Assembly (NCBI GenBank): GCA_024036415.1
Contig: JAMWET010003073.1
Location: 400,501 to 464,500, forward strand
DNA: 64,000 nucleotides
DNA from: Prochilodus magdalenae
Lineage: Eukaryota > Chordata > Actinopteri > Characiformes > Prochilodontidae
Reading direction: 5' to 3'
Shown: positions 13,150-27,279 of the stretch, in pieces
Position numbering within the stretch: position 1 is the stretch's first letter
Layout: each line of letters opens with the position of its first letter
Translations under genes and position numbers: made by a program
Notes under the pieces: generated by a model
Told to the model about the DNA's origin: nothing
The model's input: only the letters and a program-made list of their open reading frames with translations
Database searches by the model: none

Positions 13150-13995
13150 GTACATGGCCAGCTAAAACAAAATCTGTAAGAGTGTTTGCACACTGTGGCT
13201 GATGCAGGACCAGGATGATGGGAGCAGCTGGAGGTCGTGTGATGGATCTAACTGTGAGAACTTCACTTCTATACAAATGGTAAGAAAGTCAAAGACACTG
13301 AGTGAGTATGTGATGTAAACATCACTAAGTGGCAATAAACTGGCAGTCATAAACCAAGTCCTCTCAAACTCACACACTATATTTGTTATCTAGTAATCTG
13401 TGCATGTTTCACTAATGATTCATATTTTATTGATTCATGATTCATATTTTATTATAAAAACTAAATCTAATCTTCAACTTTTTAACTGTTTGTGTGAAAG
13501 CAGTCACTGTTTGCCAATACAAAAGAGGATCCTGTCAAGCAAACAGCTTTTTGCTTTTGTGCCATAATCAAGAGTTTTGGTCCCCACAAGGTAAGTAAAA
13601 CACAGCACACACAAAAGCATGCACCACACAGTCACAGCCTGAAGCTAATTAGCATTTTTATGTCATTTTAACTAAATGCTCTTTCAGTAAACAGCTTTGT
13701 AATTATTTTTTTTTCCTTCAAAGCTGCCATTGAGAGCTCTAGTAATGTTTTGTGCTACCACAGTGTCTGTCTTTGTACAATTGCTTTTTAAACTTTAATT
13801 GTAGCTTATTTTTGCTTCATTATATTGTTTTATGAGAAATAAATTAGCATATATATATAGCATATATACACATGTGCAATTTGAACAAGAGTGGCCAAAC
13901 TTTTGTATACGACTGTTTGCATATATATATATTCAAATTAGGTACTGTTTATTATCAGAATTTAACACAAAATGCATTACAAAATTATATTACGT
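13150..13995. other. Intergenic sequence, possible transposon-end debris
   Basis: AT-rich, with GAGTGGCCAAACTTTTGTAT (13889-13908), which resembles a Tc1-type end, and AT runs at 13845-13930. No paired end. Confidence 0.4.
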
Positions 13996-13997
13996 AC

Positions 13998-14172
13998 ATA
14001 TTTGAACACAGCAGCTGCTGTTTGCATTGTATGTAAATATCATGATGAATGGACCAACAGAAATCTCCTCAAAAAAAGTCTGGTCACATTGACATTCAAG
14101 TTAAATTGGGGTTTTGCCTTCCCCTGTAAAGTTGGCATACTTTTTTTGCTTTGGACAGTGACAATATGAAAA
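13998..14172 (+). repeat. Dispersed repeat family A, copy
   Basis: Shares ATGAATGGACCAACAGAAAT, then a CCTGTAAAGTT motif and a CTTTGGACAGTGACAATATG end with copies at 10.2, 20.6, 34.0, 47.0 and 52.3 kb. It has no coding frame and no clear inverted ends. It looks like a short non-autonomous element. Confidence 0.65.
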
Positions 14173-14889
14173 AACACTATATGTGCATTTTTCCACAAGA
14201 CAATGAGGTCATAACACATAAACAGAGCTGAGAACGAGTTGAGGAAAAACTATTTTAGGAAGCCTTTTTTTCCACATCTATTGTACTCCAACCTGCTAAA
14301 GAAAAAGCTAAATGAAAAGAATCATGAAAAGTACACTTTCAATGGCCTTTGGCAACTTCTAAGTCTCCATATCGGCTTCACATTACACAATCCGATAAAA
14401 CATCCCCCGTATTATTATGCAATTTTCTGGCAAAGCTGCTCAAGCTAGAAATCAAAGACAGAACAGTAATAAATTAAGGACCACATAGGCACACACTTTG
14501 CTCAGCAGTGTGTGCATGCACTCAGCCACAGACGGAGTTGTGGGCGTTTTGAGGAGATCCTGTCTGAATACTAAGGCTGTCCCTGTTCTGGCCTGTTCTC
14601 TGCTCTGAGAGAGACATCTATCTCACTTTAGAGCCTCAGACACAGGGCTGGATGTGAGGGATGTGTGTGCTGCTGCAGAGAGATGATGCCTATTCTTCAA
14701 ATCCTGCTCACTTCTCACACATGAGCAACTGTGGGCACCCTCTGTGCTGAAACTTGTAGCCAAGTGCAGAAAAGAAAACAGAAATCTTGTAATGTGCTTT
14801 AGTTGGGGGGGAAGAATATTCCTTTAAGACTCTCATTACATCATTGTCATTTCCAATGCATTATAGTGCAACAGAAATAAACAATTATA

Positions 14890-15115
14890 CACATATACAC
14901 TCCTGTGCAAGTCAGAGACCACCTAATAAATATCATACTTTTACAGGTATGAGCTATTTTTTTTCTAGGAGATATTTCTATTAGATACAATATCTAAAAC
15001 AGAGATATCTTGAAAAATAGTAAAAAATAAAAAAATAAACAATGTTTAAAAGATAAACAGAAAATGTTTAAACGGTATATATATAGTTTATATATAAACT
15101 GAAAGACCCCCAAAA
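14890..15115. repeat. Possible DNA-transposon end fragment
   Basis: CACTCCTGTGCAAGTCAGAG followed by ACCACCTAATAAATATC resembles the terminal sequence of a fish Tc1-like family. An AT-rich segment with a TATATATAGTTTATATATA inverted motif follows. The other end was not found. Confidence 0.35.
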
Positions 15116-15810
15116 AGAATACTTCACAGTGTGAGCTTTGTGGATACACACAAACACAGGCCTCTGGAGGTCTCAGTGGGACAGTGATACATTTGAAGCC
15201 CTGTGGAGTGAGTGGGGAGTGTGGAGTCAGACAAAATCAATAATGTTAGTAAAACAGGACAGCCAGATAATCTTCACATACACAACCTGAACCACACACA
15301 TTCTCACACGGAAAACACACACACAAGCACACAAAGATATAGAGAGTCTCATCTTAGTCGTCTGAAGTATTAAGCAGTAAAAAGTATCATTTACTGACAT
15401 TACTGACCAAGCCATTAACATACAACAAATATACCAAAATGTCTGTAAAGACATTAAACTGCATTAGTATGGCCCAGGTCACAAGAATTATAATGATTAT
15501 GGCTGCTGTCCAAGACAGCGCCAAGTTTTTTTTTTTTTTACTTATTTCATACATAAATTTTAATTATTAAGCCACAGCCATACTAACATTTTGTAAGATG
15601 ATACAACCTGTCGATTACGGCGCAGCATGTCACTATAAGTTTCGGTGTCTACCCCTATCACAGGGATACACACACTCATGTTAGCATTAAAATGTTTTTA
15701 CCTACCAGTATAGCAGATACAATCCAATATTTGCATCAAACTTCATCCCTTCTTCAGGAGCATTTCCAGTGGTGGAAAGCACCACAAAGGTTCACTCTTG
15801 TGTGGCTTCT

Positions 15811-16710
15811 ACAACCCCAAACCAGAAAAAGTTGTACAGAAAATACTAATAAAACGCAAAATGCAGTATTTCTTACATGTATGTTGACTTTTATTTTATT
15901 GCAGACAGTATTGAACTGAAGATGTTTCGTCTGGTCAACTTCATTTCATTGGAATGAGACAATTTAGGGCTAGTAATGAGGTAGAAAAACGAAACAGTAA
16001 TGAGATTTCAAACAGGTGATATTACTTGCGGTGTCAACTTTTCTGGGTTTGAAGGTATATGAGATGGACCATCACACAGTAGAAAGGTCTGACAAATCAG
16101 CATTCCAGTTCTTTTTTGGAAGAAATAGATGCTGTGTGTTCTAGACCAAAAACAAAAAGGACCATCCTGACCATCATCAGCAAAGCCAGGGACTGTCATG
16201 GCATAGGGTTGTATTAGTGGGCCTGGCAAAGGTAATTAACACTACTGTGATGCGCATTAGTGCAGAAATGAATTAAGTACACTATGATCATAGCAAAATA
16301 TGCTGCCTTCAAGAAGACATCTTTTTCAAGGGTTGTCTATTTTTTTTTACAACAAAACAATGCAGGCCCAGCCAGTCCCCAGTAGGAAATGTGTGGAGAA
16401 TTTTGAAATGAGAAATTTGATGAAGAGGATCTTGTACTGTTGCACACTTTAAGACATCTTTGCAGGAAGAATGGGACCAATAACACTTGAAAACTCACTT
16501 GGTATCCTTTGGGCATCTTATGCTGTATTGTGAGAAGGAATGGCATTATTACTAAGTGGTAAATGGTTTACCACGCCAGCTGTTTATTAAAAATGTTGGA
16601 GGCCTGAAATGCAGTAATTAACAAGTAAAATGAAGGCGCGCAGATAAAACATGAAGTATCACGGCTTCATACTGTCTGCACTGAAATTAAAGTCAATAAA
16701 AACATTGTGC
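15811..16710 (+). mobile_element. Degenerate Tc1-like DNA transposon with terminal inverted repeats
   Basis: The left end (ACAACCCCAAACCAGAAAAA, then TTGACTTTTATTTTATTGCA and GACAGTATTGAA) is mirrored at 16640-16696, whose reverse complement reads TTGACTTTAATTTCAGTGCA then GACAGTATGAA. Decayed coding sequence on + includes a QQNNA-type motif near 16350, corresponding to QQDNA of IS630/Tc1 transposases, and NVWRI-like remains near 16390. This family is widespread in teleosts by my recollection. The gene is riddled with deletions. Confidence 0.7.
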
Positions 16711-16725
16711 CACTTCTTCATGCTC

Positions 16726-16975
16726 TCATGTAGGATTGAAGGCGAACCTGATGCTATAGTGACTTACCATCACCTCTTGAGGTACTAAGTGGTATTACGA
16801 GACAGGACATCTCAGGGCTAACTGGTTAGAATGTTATGATAGCACTGCAAAATGATACATAAACATGTTTGGTGTACCACTAAAACTTTCTTCTTCATAT
16901 TCTGTTGATAAGTTTAGTTAATTTTGTAATGTTTTAAACTAAAAATCTTTCATAGTGCTCCTTTAATGGCATATG
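16726..16975 (+). repeat. Dispersed repeat family B, copy 2
   Basis: CATGTAGGATTGAAGGCGAA, GATGCTATAGTGACTTACCA and TCACCTCTTGAGGTAC match the 4.3-kb copy. It starts directly after the degenerate transposon at 15.8-16.7 kb and ends near CATAGTGCTCCTTTAA. Confidence 0.6.
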
Positions 16976-16979
16976 AAGT

Positions 16980-18850
16980 TGTTCATTGAGAATTAGACAG
17001 TAAGACAGACAGACAGAAGACTGTGCTTAGGTTCTTCCTTTTTTCTTCAGCCACAAAGTCAAAATCCCATGGAAAGCATCTGTAAGATTATCAGACCTCA
17101 GTTGCTGAAAAATGCTTAAAACATTCACCATTTTAGGAAGCTGCTGTGTGATGTCATGTGTTTTTGTACTAGCCAACCAATCAGGTCAAGTATTGGAGCA
17201 AACATTGATCTTTTTACTGAGTGAAAATAAAGAGCTTACTTTCTACAGATAGTAGAATTTAGATAGCAGATAGACGATTTTAGACAATTATAGATTTTAG
17301 ACAATTATAGATTGAATCTACAGATTTTGCTTAAATTGCTGATGAACTATGTGGTGAATGTTATAGTTACGGTCAGGAGTAGCATTACGCAGAAGGTTGT
17401 GTTTAGGTTGTAGGCTGAAGTTGAGGTTAATGTTGAAAAATGGTAAGTAACTAAACACCTTAGACCTATATCTAAATGTTAAAGCTGAATCAGCTTTTTC
17501 ATATTCTGCCTCCAATGCCAGCGCTAAGGCCAACACAGTGAGCCTAAACATTGGGAAATCTAGTTAAGACATTTTTTTTAGGCCTGTTTGTTAGCAGACA
17601 CAATCAGATGCAAGGCAGGACAGAGCACTGCTGTGGTTATACTGTGCATATTGCATTAGCCACTTTTTCATACCATCGCAACAGTCCTGCAGACAGGTAC
17701 CGAAAGGAAAGTCTTCAGGCCTTTCTTACAGGGTGATGCTTGATGAAGTCACTGATGACCTTTCTGTAGCCTGGCAGACTGACTGCTGTTCCTTGGCCTT
17801 GTGTAACTGTTAACAACTGCAGTCGCCTCACACATCGTCACGTGCCCACCTGTGCACACCTGCACCTGAGGCCGTGCCCACAAAGCACAGGGCAGCAAAG
17901 CGACAGATGTTTTTCAAGCACAGAGAAAATCGAGTGAACTCTTGTGCTCCTGAGGAGCTGAAACTGAGCATCATGTGACCACTACAGCTACTGCACTATC
18001 CACACTGCACACCCACGCAGTCTGTAAGTAACCTTTACTGAAAAAGGCAACAGATGATTATTCTGGACACAAAGCAGCAACATGTACTGAAAGAAAGTAG
18101 AATTTGCAAAAACTCAATAAAAATAATACACGGATCATCGCTGTCAAAAGAAAAAACAGTTTCTATAAAAAGCCATCTATTTTGGAAGAATGCACATATA
18201 AATGTTTTTTTTTTTTTCATATTGTTGCTGTCTAATAAAAAACAAGTATGGCAACTTTAGAGGAGATTTTAGCATTATTTAATGTCAATTTTAATGTAAG
18301 TCAATGAAACCCTTTTTTGTCAATCAATTTTGGCCTGTTTCTGTTGTTTCATTCATCATGGAATTTCCACACGACGAAAACAACAGCTTTTGTGTTCAAC
18401 TGATGCATTAAAGTAAATCATCAACAAAAATGGAGACTGGAGAATTGTTTCCTGTGGACAGCGATGATATATTCAGACTGTACCTGCATTAGTACAAACT
18501 GTGGTCCTACAGAAAAAGACATATTCAGACTTCAGATATCTACAGCAATGGTAAAACATTCATTGAGATGATAATTAACTAAATATAGATACATTACAGT
18601 GCTCTGCTACTGACTTGTGTGTAACTTCTGCTTGACCATGGACACATGAAGACCTATGGGAAGCGTCAGACTGGCAGTAACAGAGACTTTAACCTATAAA
18701 TAGTTGTAGCACTGTGCAGGTTCTCTATTATTGCTGGGTTCTTTAAAATAGCATTTACTGAAAGTGCAGTTTCCCTTGTTTTCTTCTTCATGCTGATGTC
18801 ACAAAGAATGCCAATTTATCATTTATATGCTACTTTAAGTTATGTGGCCA
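16980..18850. other. Upstream intergenic sequence, nothing recognised
   Basis: One small tandem duplication, TTTTAGACAATTATAGA twice at 17277-17311. Otherwise no repeat or gene. Confidence 0.5.
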
Positions 18851-18855
18851 ACATA

Positions 18856-20266
<1,411 letters not shown>

Positions 20267-20629
20267 TAATATATCGGACAAACCCTTGCTAATAAAACTG
20301 TGATTTGTCTTTCTTTCTTTAAATAGTGCTGATTTTAAAGACTATTTTATTTACTATTTAAAGATTTATCACAATAAAAAAAGTAATTTTTTAAAGAAAA
20401 ATAAAATACTTTTGTTAAAAAAAAACACTGTATAATGTTCTTGTGTCACTACACACATTTTAGAGCAGTCCCTAAAGGCCAAGCCTGTTAAAAGTGCAAA
20501 CATTTTTTGAATTTAGGCTTGAAACCAATTTGGAAGAATAACCTATGTATTGCAGCTGTCATATTAAAGCCACATGTATCTTTCTTCTCTGTTTTTATTT
20601 TTCTCCATCATTTAAACCAACACTAACTG

Positions 20630-20795
20630 TTCTTTACATGATGCTGCTTCACAGTAAATGTGCCAACAGAAATACCAAAATATACAAAATTACTTGAAAT
20701 AAACTCTACAGGGCTACATTAACTTAAATAAAACGTTAAGAATGTTCTTACCTTCTCCTGTGAAGTTACAATGTTAAACATAATGTTGAGAAGTC
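20630..20795 (+). repeat. Dispersed repeat family A, copy downstream of the Tc1 element
   Basis: GTGCCAACAGAAATACCAAA, ATTACTTGAAATAAACTCTA, and CTTCTCCTGTGAAGTTAC, in the family order. The 5' part is missing. Confidence 0.5.
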
Positions 20796-20799
20796 AGAG

Positions 20800-22555
20800 A
20801 CAAAAAAATTTATGCTTTAATAATACTACATACTGATATGCAATAATGTATAATGAATAGAGTACTAATAGAGTAGTAATTATCTGTAATAACACGTAAC
20901 AGTTTTAAAACTAAATATATGTTATATAAATAATAAACAACAAATATATTAAACTATAAAATATATTAAACTATATATAAACATTAAACAAAACTATATT
21001 CATACTATGTAAGAAAGAAGAAATATTAAGTGGGTTTTCTATAATTGAGCAAAAGTTATGTATTGCTTTGGCAAAATCAAATGTGTCCAAAGACAAAAAC
21101 TTTAAAGGAGAAGCAATGTTAATGTGTATTAACATAAGTACAGGCGTGGCCATGCATAGGGCTCTGGAAATGCCTGCTTCACAGTAATACGGTTAGCAGT
21201 GGTTGTTAGTGTAAGAAAATACTGCATGTTTGTTGTACTATTCTAAGCTGGCCTGTGGGGTAGTTGGTGACTGGGTTAGTGCCTACTGTCATGTACAGCT
21301 GTGTGGCTATAGGTCACCTGCCTGCTATTAGCGCCATTTATTTATGCTGAGTGGAGGTTTCTCCACTGCTGCTGTGACCAATAAAATAGCACTTACTTAA
21401 AGCACCATGCTTCCTGCATCTCCTTCTTTGCCAAATTGTCACAATACCCTTACTTTTTTGTGGTTTCAAAAAGGTTATGAGACTGTGATATGGCAGTGAT
21501 CAACTAAAACAACATCAAACATACATTATACAGTATTTTAAAACAATACTGTATGTTCACCATGTGTGGAGGAGGACTCTCACAGATCACAAGTTACATA
21601 ACAATTGTACGCTGTAAATGATGCTATAGAATAGCATATAGACACTGTTATATAACTGTTATACTATAGAATAAGACACGGTTAACCTACGCTTGCGCAC
21701 ATCCAGTCTGAACATTATGCATAAGTCTGAATGTGGGTGTATTATGTGCAGGCTTATTTTTGTGTACTGAATCAACTAAAATTGTCTCTCAGTCACTCAG
21801 ACACACATACACATATCTATGCCAGTTCTCTGAATATGCACACAGTAAAAACCTATATTAAAGTTTCCAAGTTATTATTTACACTTTTACATATAACTGC
21901 TTAATGCATTCTGTACTCATTTTTTCTATTAGGACCACTGTGTAGTAGAAAAATGATTCTTTTATCTCCTTCCTTCCTTCATCTCTCTCTCTCTCATTGC
22001 TTCTTTTTTCTGTCTGCAGTGTGGTTTGTGAGATGATGGCACCATATGACACTGTAATCATTTGGTAATTAAACCTTTGTATGTTTAAATATGCCAACCT
22101 GGCGAGGGGGCGGTCACACACAAGCTGGACCTTGCACAAATGACCTGAACTCCGCTTTTCTCTCACTGGCTGAACAAATTTATTCTTCAGGCTGTAGGAA
22201 TATGATAAACTGCTGATTATCCATTAAATACACTGTCAAATCAACTGCAACTTTTATCTTTACAGACAGTAGGCTTTAATGCTTATATGGTTAATGGTTA
22301 ATCTGATTACACAGTGAGAGAGAGAGAGTCTTACACAGGAAAACTGCTCATTGTACACTCTTAAATAAAAAGCTTACACATTTGGCTTGGATGTACTGTT
22401 CTGCTTTACTTCACATATTCACAAAAATGGTTATTTAATGAAATATCCATCAGCAGGCAACAGCTTTTATCCCTTATAGTTTGAGAGTTAAAGGTGGGAC
22501 AGAGTTTCCACAACTACCACAGAACCTTGACCTTTACTGATCATTACTGAGGTTT
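20800..22555. other. AT-rich intergenic sequence, nothing recognised
   Basis: Very AT-rich from 20800 to 21010 with many TATATA motifs, and a TATAGAATA repeated motif near 21625-21670. No gene or mobile element identified. Confidence 0.5.
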
Positions 22556-22578
22556 ACACATGTTAGTACACCCCCCCC

Positions 22579-22632
<54 letters not shown>

Positions 22633-22640
22633 CACACGCA
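22579..22640. repeat. AC microsatellite
   Basis: About 30 AC units, lightly interrupted by ACGC near the end, preceded by a run of C. Confidence 0.95.
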
Positions 22641-23036
22641 CTCACCCTCTCTCACACGCTTACATGCAGTACTCATTATGGTCAGCCTTTAGCCAGGAGG
22701 GATCTGAGGAACAAGAGCAGAGCTCAAAAGGCTGATGTATGATCAGTCTATTAGCATAACTATAGGCTAGCAGGGGTGGTCTCATATGCCACGGGGCCAA
22801 ACAGAGAGAGATGGCTGTATGCCTAAGGCTCAGGAACAGGAGGACTGATTCCCATATTGTAACAATGTGCGGGAAAGCTGTTTCCTGTCCACTCACAGGT
22901 TCCTTTCAGGACACACACTGACATATACTCTGACACGTTTGTTTTTGTGCTTTTTCAGGACATGGAGTCATACATATGTCCAATATCTGCTACATACTTG
23001 CATGTAATAATAATTAGTAGTGGTAGTAGTAGTATT

Positions 23037-23080
23037 TTTAAATAAATAAATGAATAAATAAACAAATAAATAAATAAATT
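23037..23080. repeat. AAAT microsatellite
   Basis: About ten AAAT units with two substitutions, following a TAGTAG stretch. Confidence 0.9.
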
Positions 23081-23652
23081 GGTATTGAATATTACACCTG
23101 TTATATGCCTATAATACCAATATCTATTTATACACTACATTTGTATTGTATGCTGTGCACAAAAAAATAGAGCTCTCTCACACAAAGTCAAGAGATTCAT
23201 CCTCTCCTTCTCTGTGTTATTGTGCTTTAAGTGGATGACACACTAACAATAGGAGCACAAACATACAATGTCCAAACCCCATACAGCAAATCTTAACTTA
23301 GATGTCAAGCACAATTCAAAATGTTCCGAAACCTTCATGTGCAACTGTGGAGACCTCTGAAGTCCTGTTTGTCTCTTTTATGTGTTAAAGTGGAAGTGAT
23401 TAACCTCATCACAGGAAGGTAAATGAACTGAGGTCATGTGTGGAGATGAAACATGCAGAAACAGCCTGTAAGAGAATGAAAAGATGCTAAATTCACAGGT
23501 GTATTAGCAGCAGGAACAACACAGCTTACTGTTTAAATACGTCACAAAACAGACCTAATATACCCTTACCTTACAGGTGTAAACAGTATTAATTACTTAA
23601 TGCAGGAATGTGGGGAAAATGGCAAACATAATACATAATAATAGTGGCAAAC

Positions 23653-23653
<1 letters not shown>

Positions 23654-23697
<44 letters not shown>

Positions 23698-23698
23698 T
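23654..23698. repeat. AAT microsatellite
   Basis: Fifteen or so AAT units without interruption. Confidence 0.95.
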
Positions 23699-24266
23699 AG
23701 TAAAGAGGCATATTTCTGCGGTATTAATTTTATTATCTAAAATAAAAGGCCAACAGCTGTAAAGCTAAATACTTGAAATTCATGCAACTTTTAATGTGGT
23801 AAAGACAGTAATTTGAAATGGGCTGCTTCACCCAACCATTTCATCTTCCCATATATATATAAATATATAAATATATTGGGTGCGTTGGTGTTGGTGGGGG
23901 GTGTTTAATGTAGGCTACCCATCTGTATAGAGAAAACATGGACGCAGTAAATAGCTAACTGATTCACCTTTTAATTTTGGCCCTAAATGGTAAGATCAAT
24001 GGAAAACAGTTGTAATGATCTAATTAATTATGTCGAAATTAAGGGCGCGCGCGAAATCAATCTGTGGCGGCGTCATGCGCCCTCCATCTGTTCTCTCATG
24101 AGCGCACAACCGCACACTCCACATGCTTCACGCACTTCACACCCATAACACACATTACACCACCTCACAGATCCCACACAGTCCATACACTGATGGGCCA
24201 GCTCTGCTCCCAACTCATCTTTGAGCATACTGTTACATTGTTATTGATTTGTCGAAAATGATTTGC

Positions 24267-24345
24267 GTATAGTATAGTATAGTATAGTATAGTATAATAT
24301 AGTATAGTATAGTATAGTATAGTAAAGTATAGTAGAGTATAGTAT
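24267..24345. repeat. TATAG pentanucleotide microsatellite
   Basis: About sixteen TATAG units with three single-base variants. It is the only pentamer array in the window. Confidence 0.95.
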
Positions 24346-24373
24346 CATAATAAAAGTAATTTCAACAACATGA

Positions 24374-24375
24374 TA

Positions 24376-24408
<33 letters not shown>

Positions 24409-24462
24409 TATGATTCTTATTATTTCGACATTATTAGTAGTAGAAGCCGCAGTAGCAGTGCC

Positions 24463-24500
<38 letters not shown>

Positions 24501-24502
24501 TA
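24374..24502. repeat. Two AAT microsatellites in close succession
   Basis: AAT arrays at 24374-24409 and 24462-24502 are separated by about 50 bp containing TTATTAGTAGTAGAAG. Confidence 0.9.
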
Positions 24503-24899
24503 ATCCTAGTTTCTCGTCGTAAACTTGAGTTCTAGATAGATTTATTGATCAGTTTGTAGTGGGCATTCATGATGGCCAAACTCTAAATGCTTTTTTAAGG
24601 CATAAAGCGAAAATTAAATAATAGCTGAATATCTCTCCAAGAATTACGAGTATATGGAAAATAAACAGAAAGAGATCAATAATAAACACATGTCGGAGTG
24701 CAACGGAAAATAAAGCAGTGCAAAAGAAAAAACACGCCTGTATGAGGAGCCAACCACCCTGCAGATTTCAGTACAGTGTTCATTCACCACCATTCTAGAT
24801 TCACTCTGGAGAACACTATATGAGGCGTATTAGAGGGTCATCATCCTGGACAGCATTCTGTATATACATTCTCCATTGACCGTACAGGTAGTCCAGCCC

Positions 24900-26120
24900 T
24901 GCGTCCAGGAGACTGACCCTGTATGTCTGTAATCAGTGGCGTAGCGGTGGTCCTCAGAGTGAGCAGTGGTGAATAAACCTGTTCTGAAATGTGAGTTGTG
25001 GTTGGGTCCTCCTGCTCTCTGTGATGCTCTGCAGTTCCTTATCGATTGGTGACGACGGCTTTAGGGGTATTAGAGGCGGTAGAGGGGAAGAGTTTACCTC
25101 CTCTCACTGGCAGAGCGCTTATTCTGCGTGCAGGAGGAGCAGTTCACTCCCCTCGCGCTCCCTGTCATTCTCGGAAACTCACAGTTCGGAGTTGTTGTGT
25201 CCCATTAGCTTCATTTACATTAGAGAAACTAAACTGCAGGTGTAGGTCATTTCTACTGAGTGTTCAAAAGAGCAGCACAAAGCGAAACGCGTCGTGCCGT
25301 TAACAGCGGTGTGAGCGCGCTGTAGTAGACGGTGCTTCAGGTAACACACAAGTACCTAAACAACACTCAGGGCCGCTATACTCTGCTCGCTGGGCTTCTT
25401 CCTCGGCCCTACGCTAATTCAAACACTTTAAAGGAGGACACGAGCCGCTATAATTGCCCGCGCGCTCAAAGCAGGGGCTCAGTGACCCAGCGCGGGGTGC
25501 ACGCACCACCCAGGGGTGGGTAAGGTGGAGGACTGGTGTCCGCTGGTTGTCGGGACCATATAAAGCGCTGATTCACTCAGGCTGTTTATAAACAGTTAGA
25601 GAAATTCTCCGTAAACAACGTTAATAACAAAGAAAACACGCCACCAGTTAATTCTAGCGCAGAAAGGGGCAAAACGCGCAGAGCACAAGGGCAAGTGGAA
25701 GAAGCCCGAGGAGGGGAGGGGCGGGAGAGGAAGAGGGGAGGGGGTTCAGACAAGAAAAATGTAGCTTTGGGCTAAGTGTGCAGCGGAGGGTGAAATTGCA
25801 GCCCAGAGTGCTGCATATTGTAGCAGAAGCTCCTCCAAAATCATCCTCTAACCCAACTAGGAGGCACATAGGCACTCAGACCTGCCCCCATCCCAAAACA
25901 CACCACAACACCAAAACACTACAGCCCTGAAACACAGGCGACCACCTTACCGGCTCTTTGACGCTCCTGTGCAGCCACTGTCTGTTTCTCAGTAGGAGTA
26001 TCACTCTGTGAGAGTCCCGCTGTGAGGACAGCGCGCTGTGATCCACTCTTCAAGCTTTTACATGTTCTGACGGAAATTCGGGCAGCTTCTAATGTACCAG
26101 TTTCTGAGGAACAAGGGGTG
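24900..26120. promoter_or_regulatory. GC-richer, CpG-bearing region 2-3 kb upstream of pax2
   Basis: Stands out from the AT-rich surroundings with GAAACGCGTCGTGCCG, GTGTGAGCGCGCTG, TGCCCGCGCGCTCAAAG and a G-rich tract (25712-25746). A CAG/GTAACA donor-like site follows at 25338-25343. It may be a CpG island, an alternative promoter or an upstream enhancer; none is proven. No coding frame longer than about 85 codons is present. Confidence 0.35.
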
Positions 26121-26393
26121 ATTTCAGGAGAAGTACAGAGGCTATTATTTTATACTCTCTGTTTTGGAGGGGTACTGGATTAATCTGTGGGACATTCACA
26201 CAGAGTTCCTGAGCATGATATAATATTATTAATACTGTTAATTGTTAAGGCACTTTTTTACACTACAGCATGCTATCAGTTTAGATCTATGTTTTGTGGA
26301 GATAATTTGCATTGTTAATTTAAATATTTGTTTATTTATATGCATGTACATTTTATATTTGACTCTTCCCTTTTATTTTGTTTATATATTTAG

Positions 26394-26396
<3 letters not shown>

Positions 26397-26470
<74 letters not shown>

Positions 26471-26510
26471 TTTTATTTACGACTATTCAACACACACACA
26501 CACACACACA
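26397..26510. repeat. AT microsatellite followed by AC microsatellite
   Basis: About 34 uninterrupted AT units (26397-26465), then a T-run and ten AC units (26490-26510). It creates spurious IYIY frames. Confidence 0.95.
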
Positions 26511-26938
26511 AGTACACCACTAGTGATCAGTCATATAGATGTGTAATTACCTTTTCTAAAATCAACCTTCACAGTCAGGGACAGAAAACCTCCAGAATGT
26601 GGATCTTTAGCCCGTCAGATTTTACAGTTATCAGCAGCTCCTGTTTGCTTAAGCGAAAGCGGATTCATTCAGTAATGATTATTGATATTAGGCCTGAAAC
26701 CCGCGAGGAAGTTTTTTACGCTTTTTCCTTTTTTCTCTCATTTTCTTTCAAGCAACAGCAGGACACGCACTGCACAGCGCCATCTATAGTGGGCACGCGC
26801 AGCACCAGCCTGGAGAAGAAAGGAGGAAATCAAAACAAGACAGAGAAATACAAGGAGGGGAAAAACGAGCAGTTAGGTCGCGATACACGAATGGTAGAAT
26901 CGTACTAATATATACATGCCGTTAATGTATTCTTCTTC

Positions 26939-26988
<50 letters not shown>

Positions 26989-27008
26989 TTAATAATAATA
27001 ATAATAAT
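26939..27008. repeat. AAT microsatellite close to the promoter
   Basis: About 23 AAT units with one break (AATATT), roughly 300 bp upstream of the candidate promoter. Confidence 0.95.
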
Positions 27009-27279
27009 GGACAGATTATAGTAACAATACTATAGACTAATAATAGTCTATGTAATTATGACCTCTAGTGTGCTAGATCAGTATAGCTCTATGGTTATAT
27101 AGCAGTGTAGTTCAGTACAGTGAACAGTGTAACAGGGTCTGCCTGTATGTGATCACTGTTTCAGCACTAGAGTAAATTCCTTTACAGAAAACTACAGGTA
27201 GAAATAGTCACGCGGGAAAACAAACACCTGAACTTCTCGGTTTGTCTTCTCGCTGGATTCCTCATAAACTGTACAGCCA

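Noticed and set aside
24991..25303. Frames starting MSCGWVLLLSVMLCSSLSIG, resembling a signal peptide
   Set aside because: The frame is short, runs into unrelated sequence and overlaps a possible LTR end; no acceptable gene structure follows.
26242..26908. Frames with long IYIYIY runs
   Set aside because: Translation of the AT microsatellite. The same applies to 34095-34362.
26401..27010. Regular repeats checked as a possible CRISPR-like array
   Set aside because: These are simple microsatellites without unique spacers, in a vertebrate sequence.
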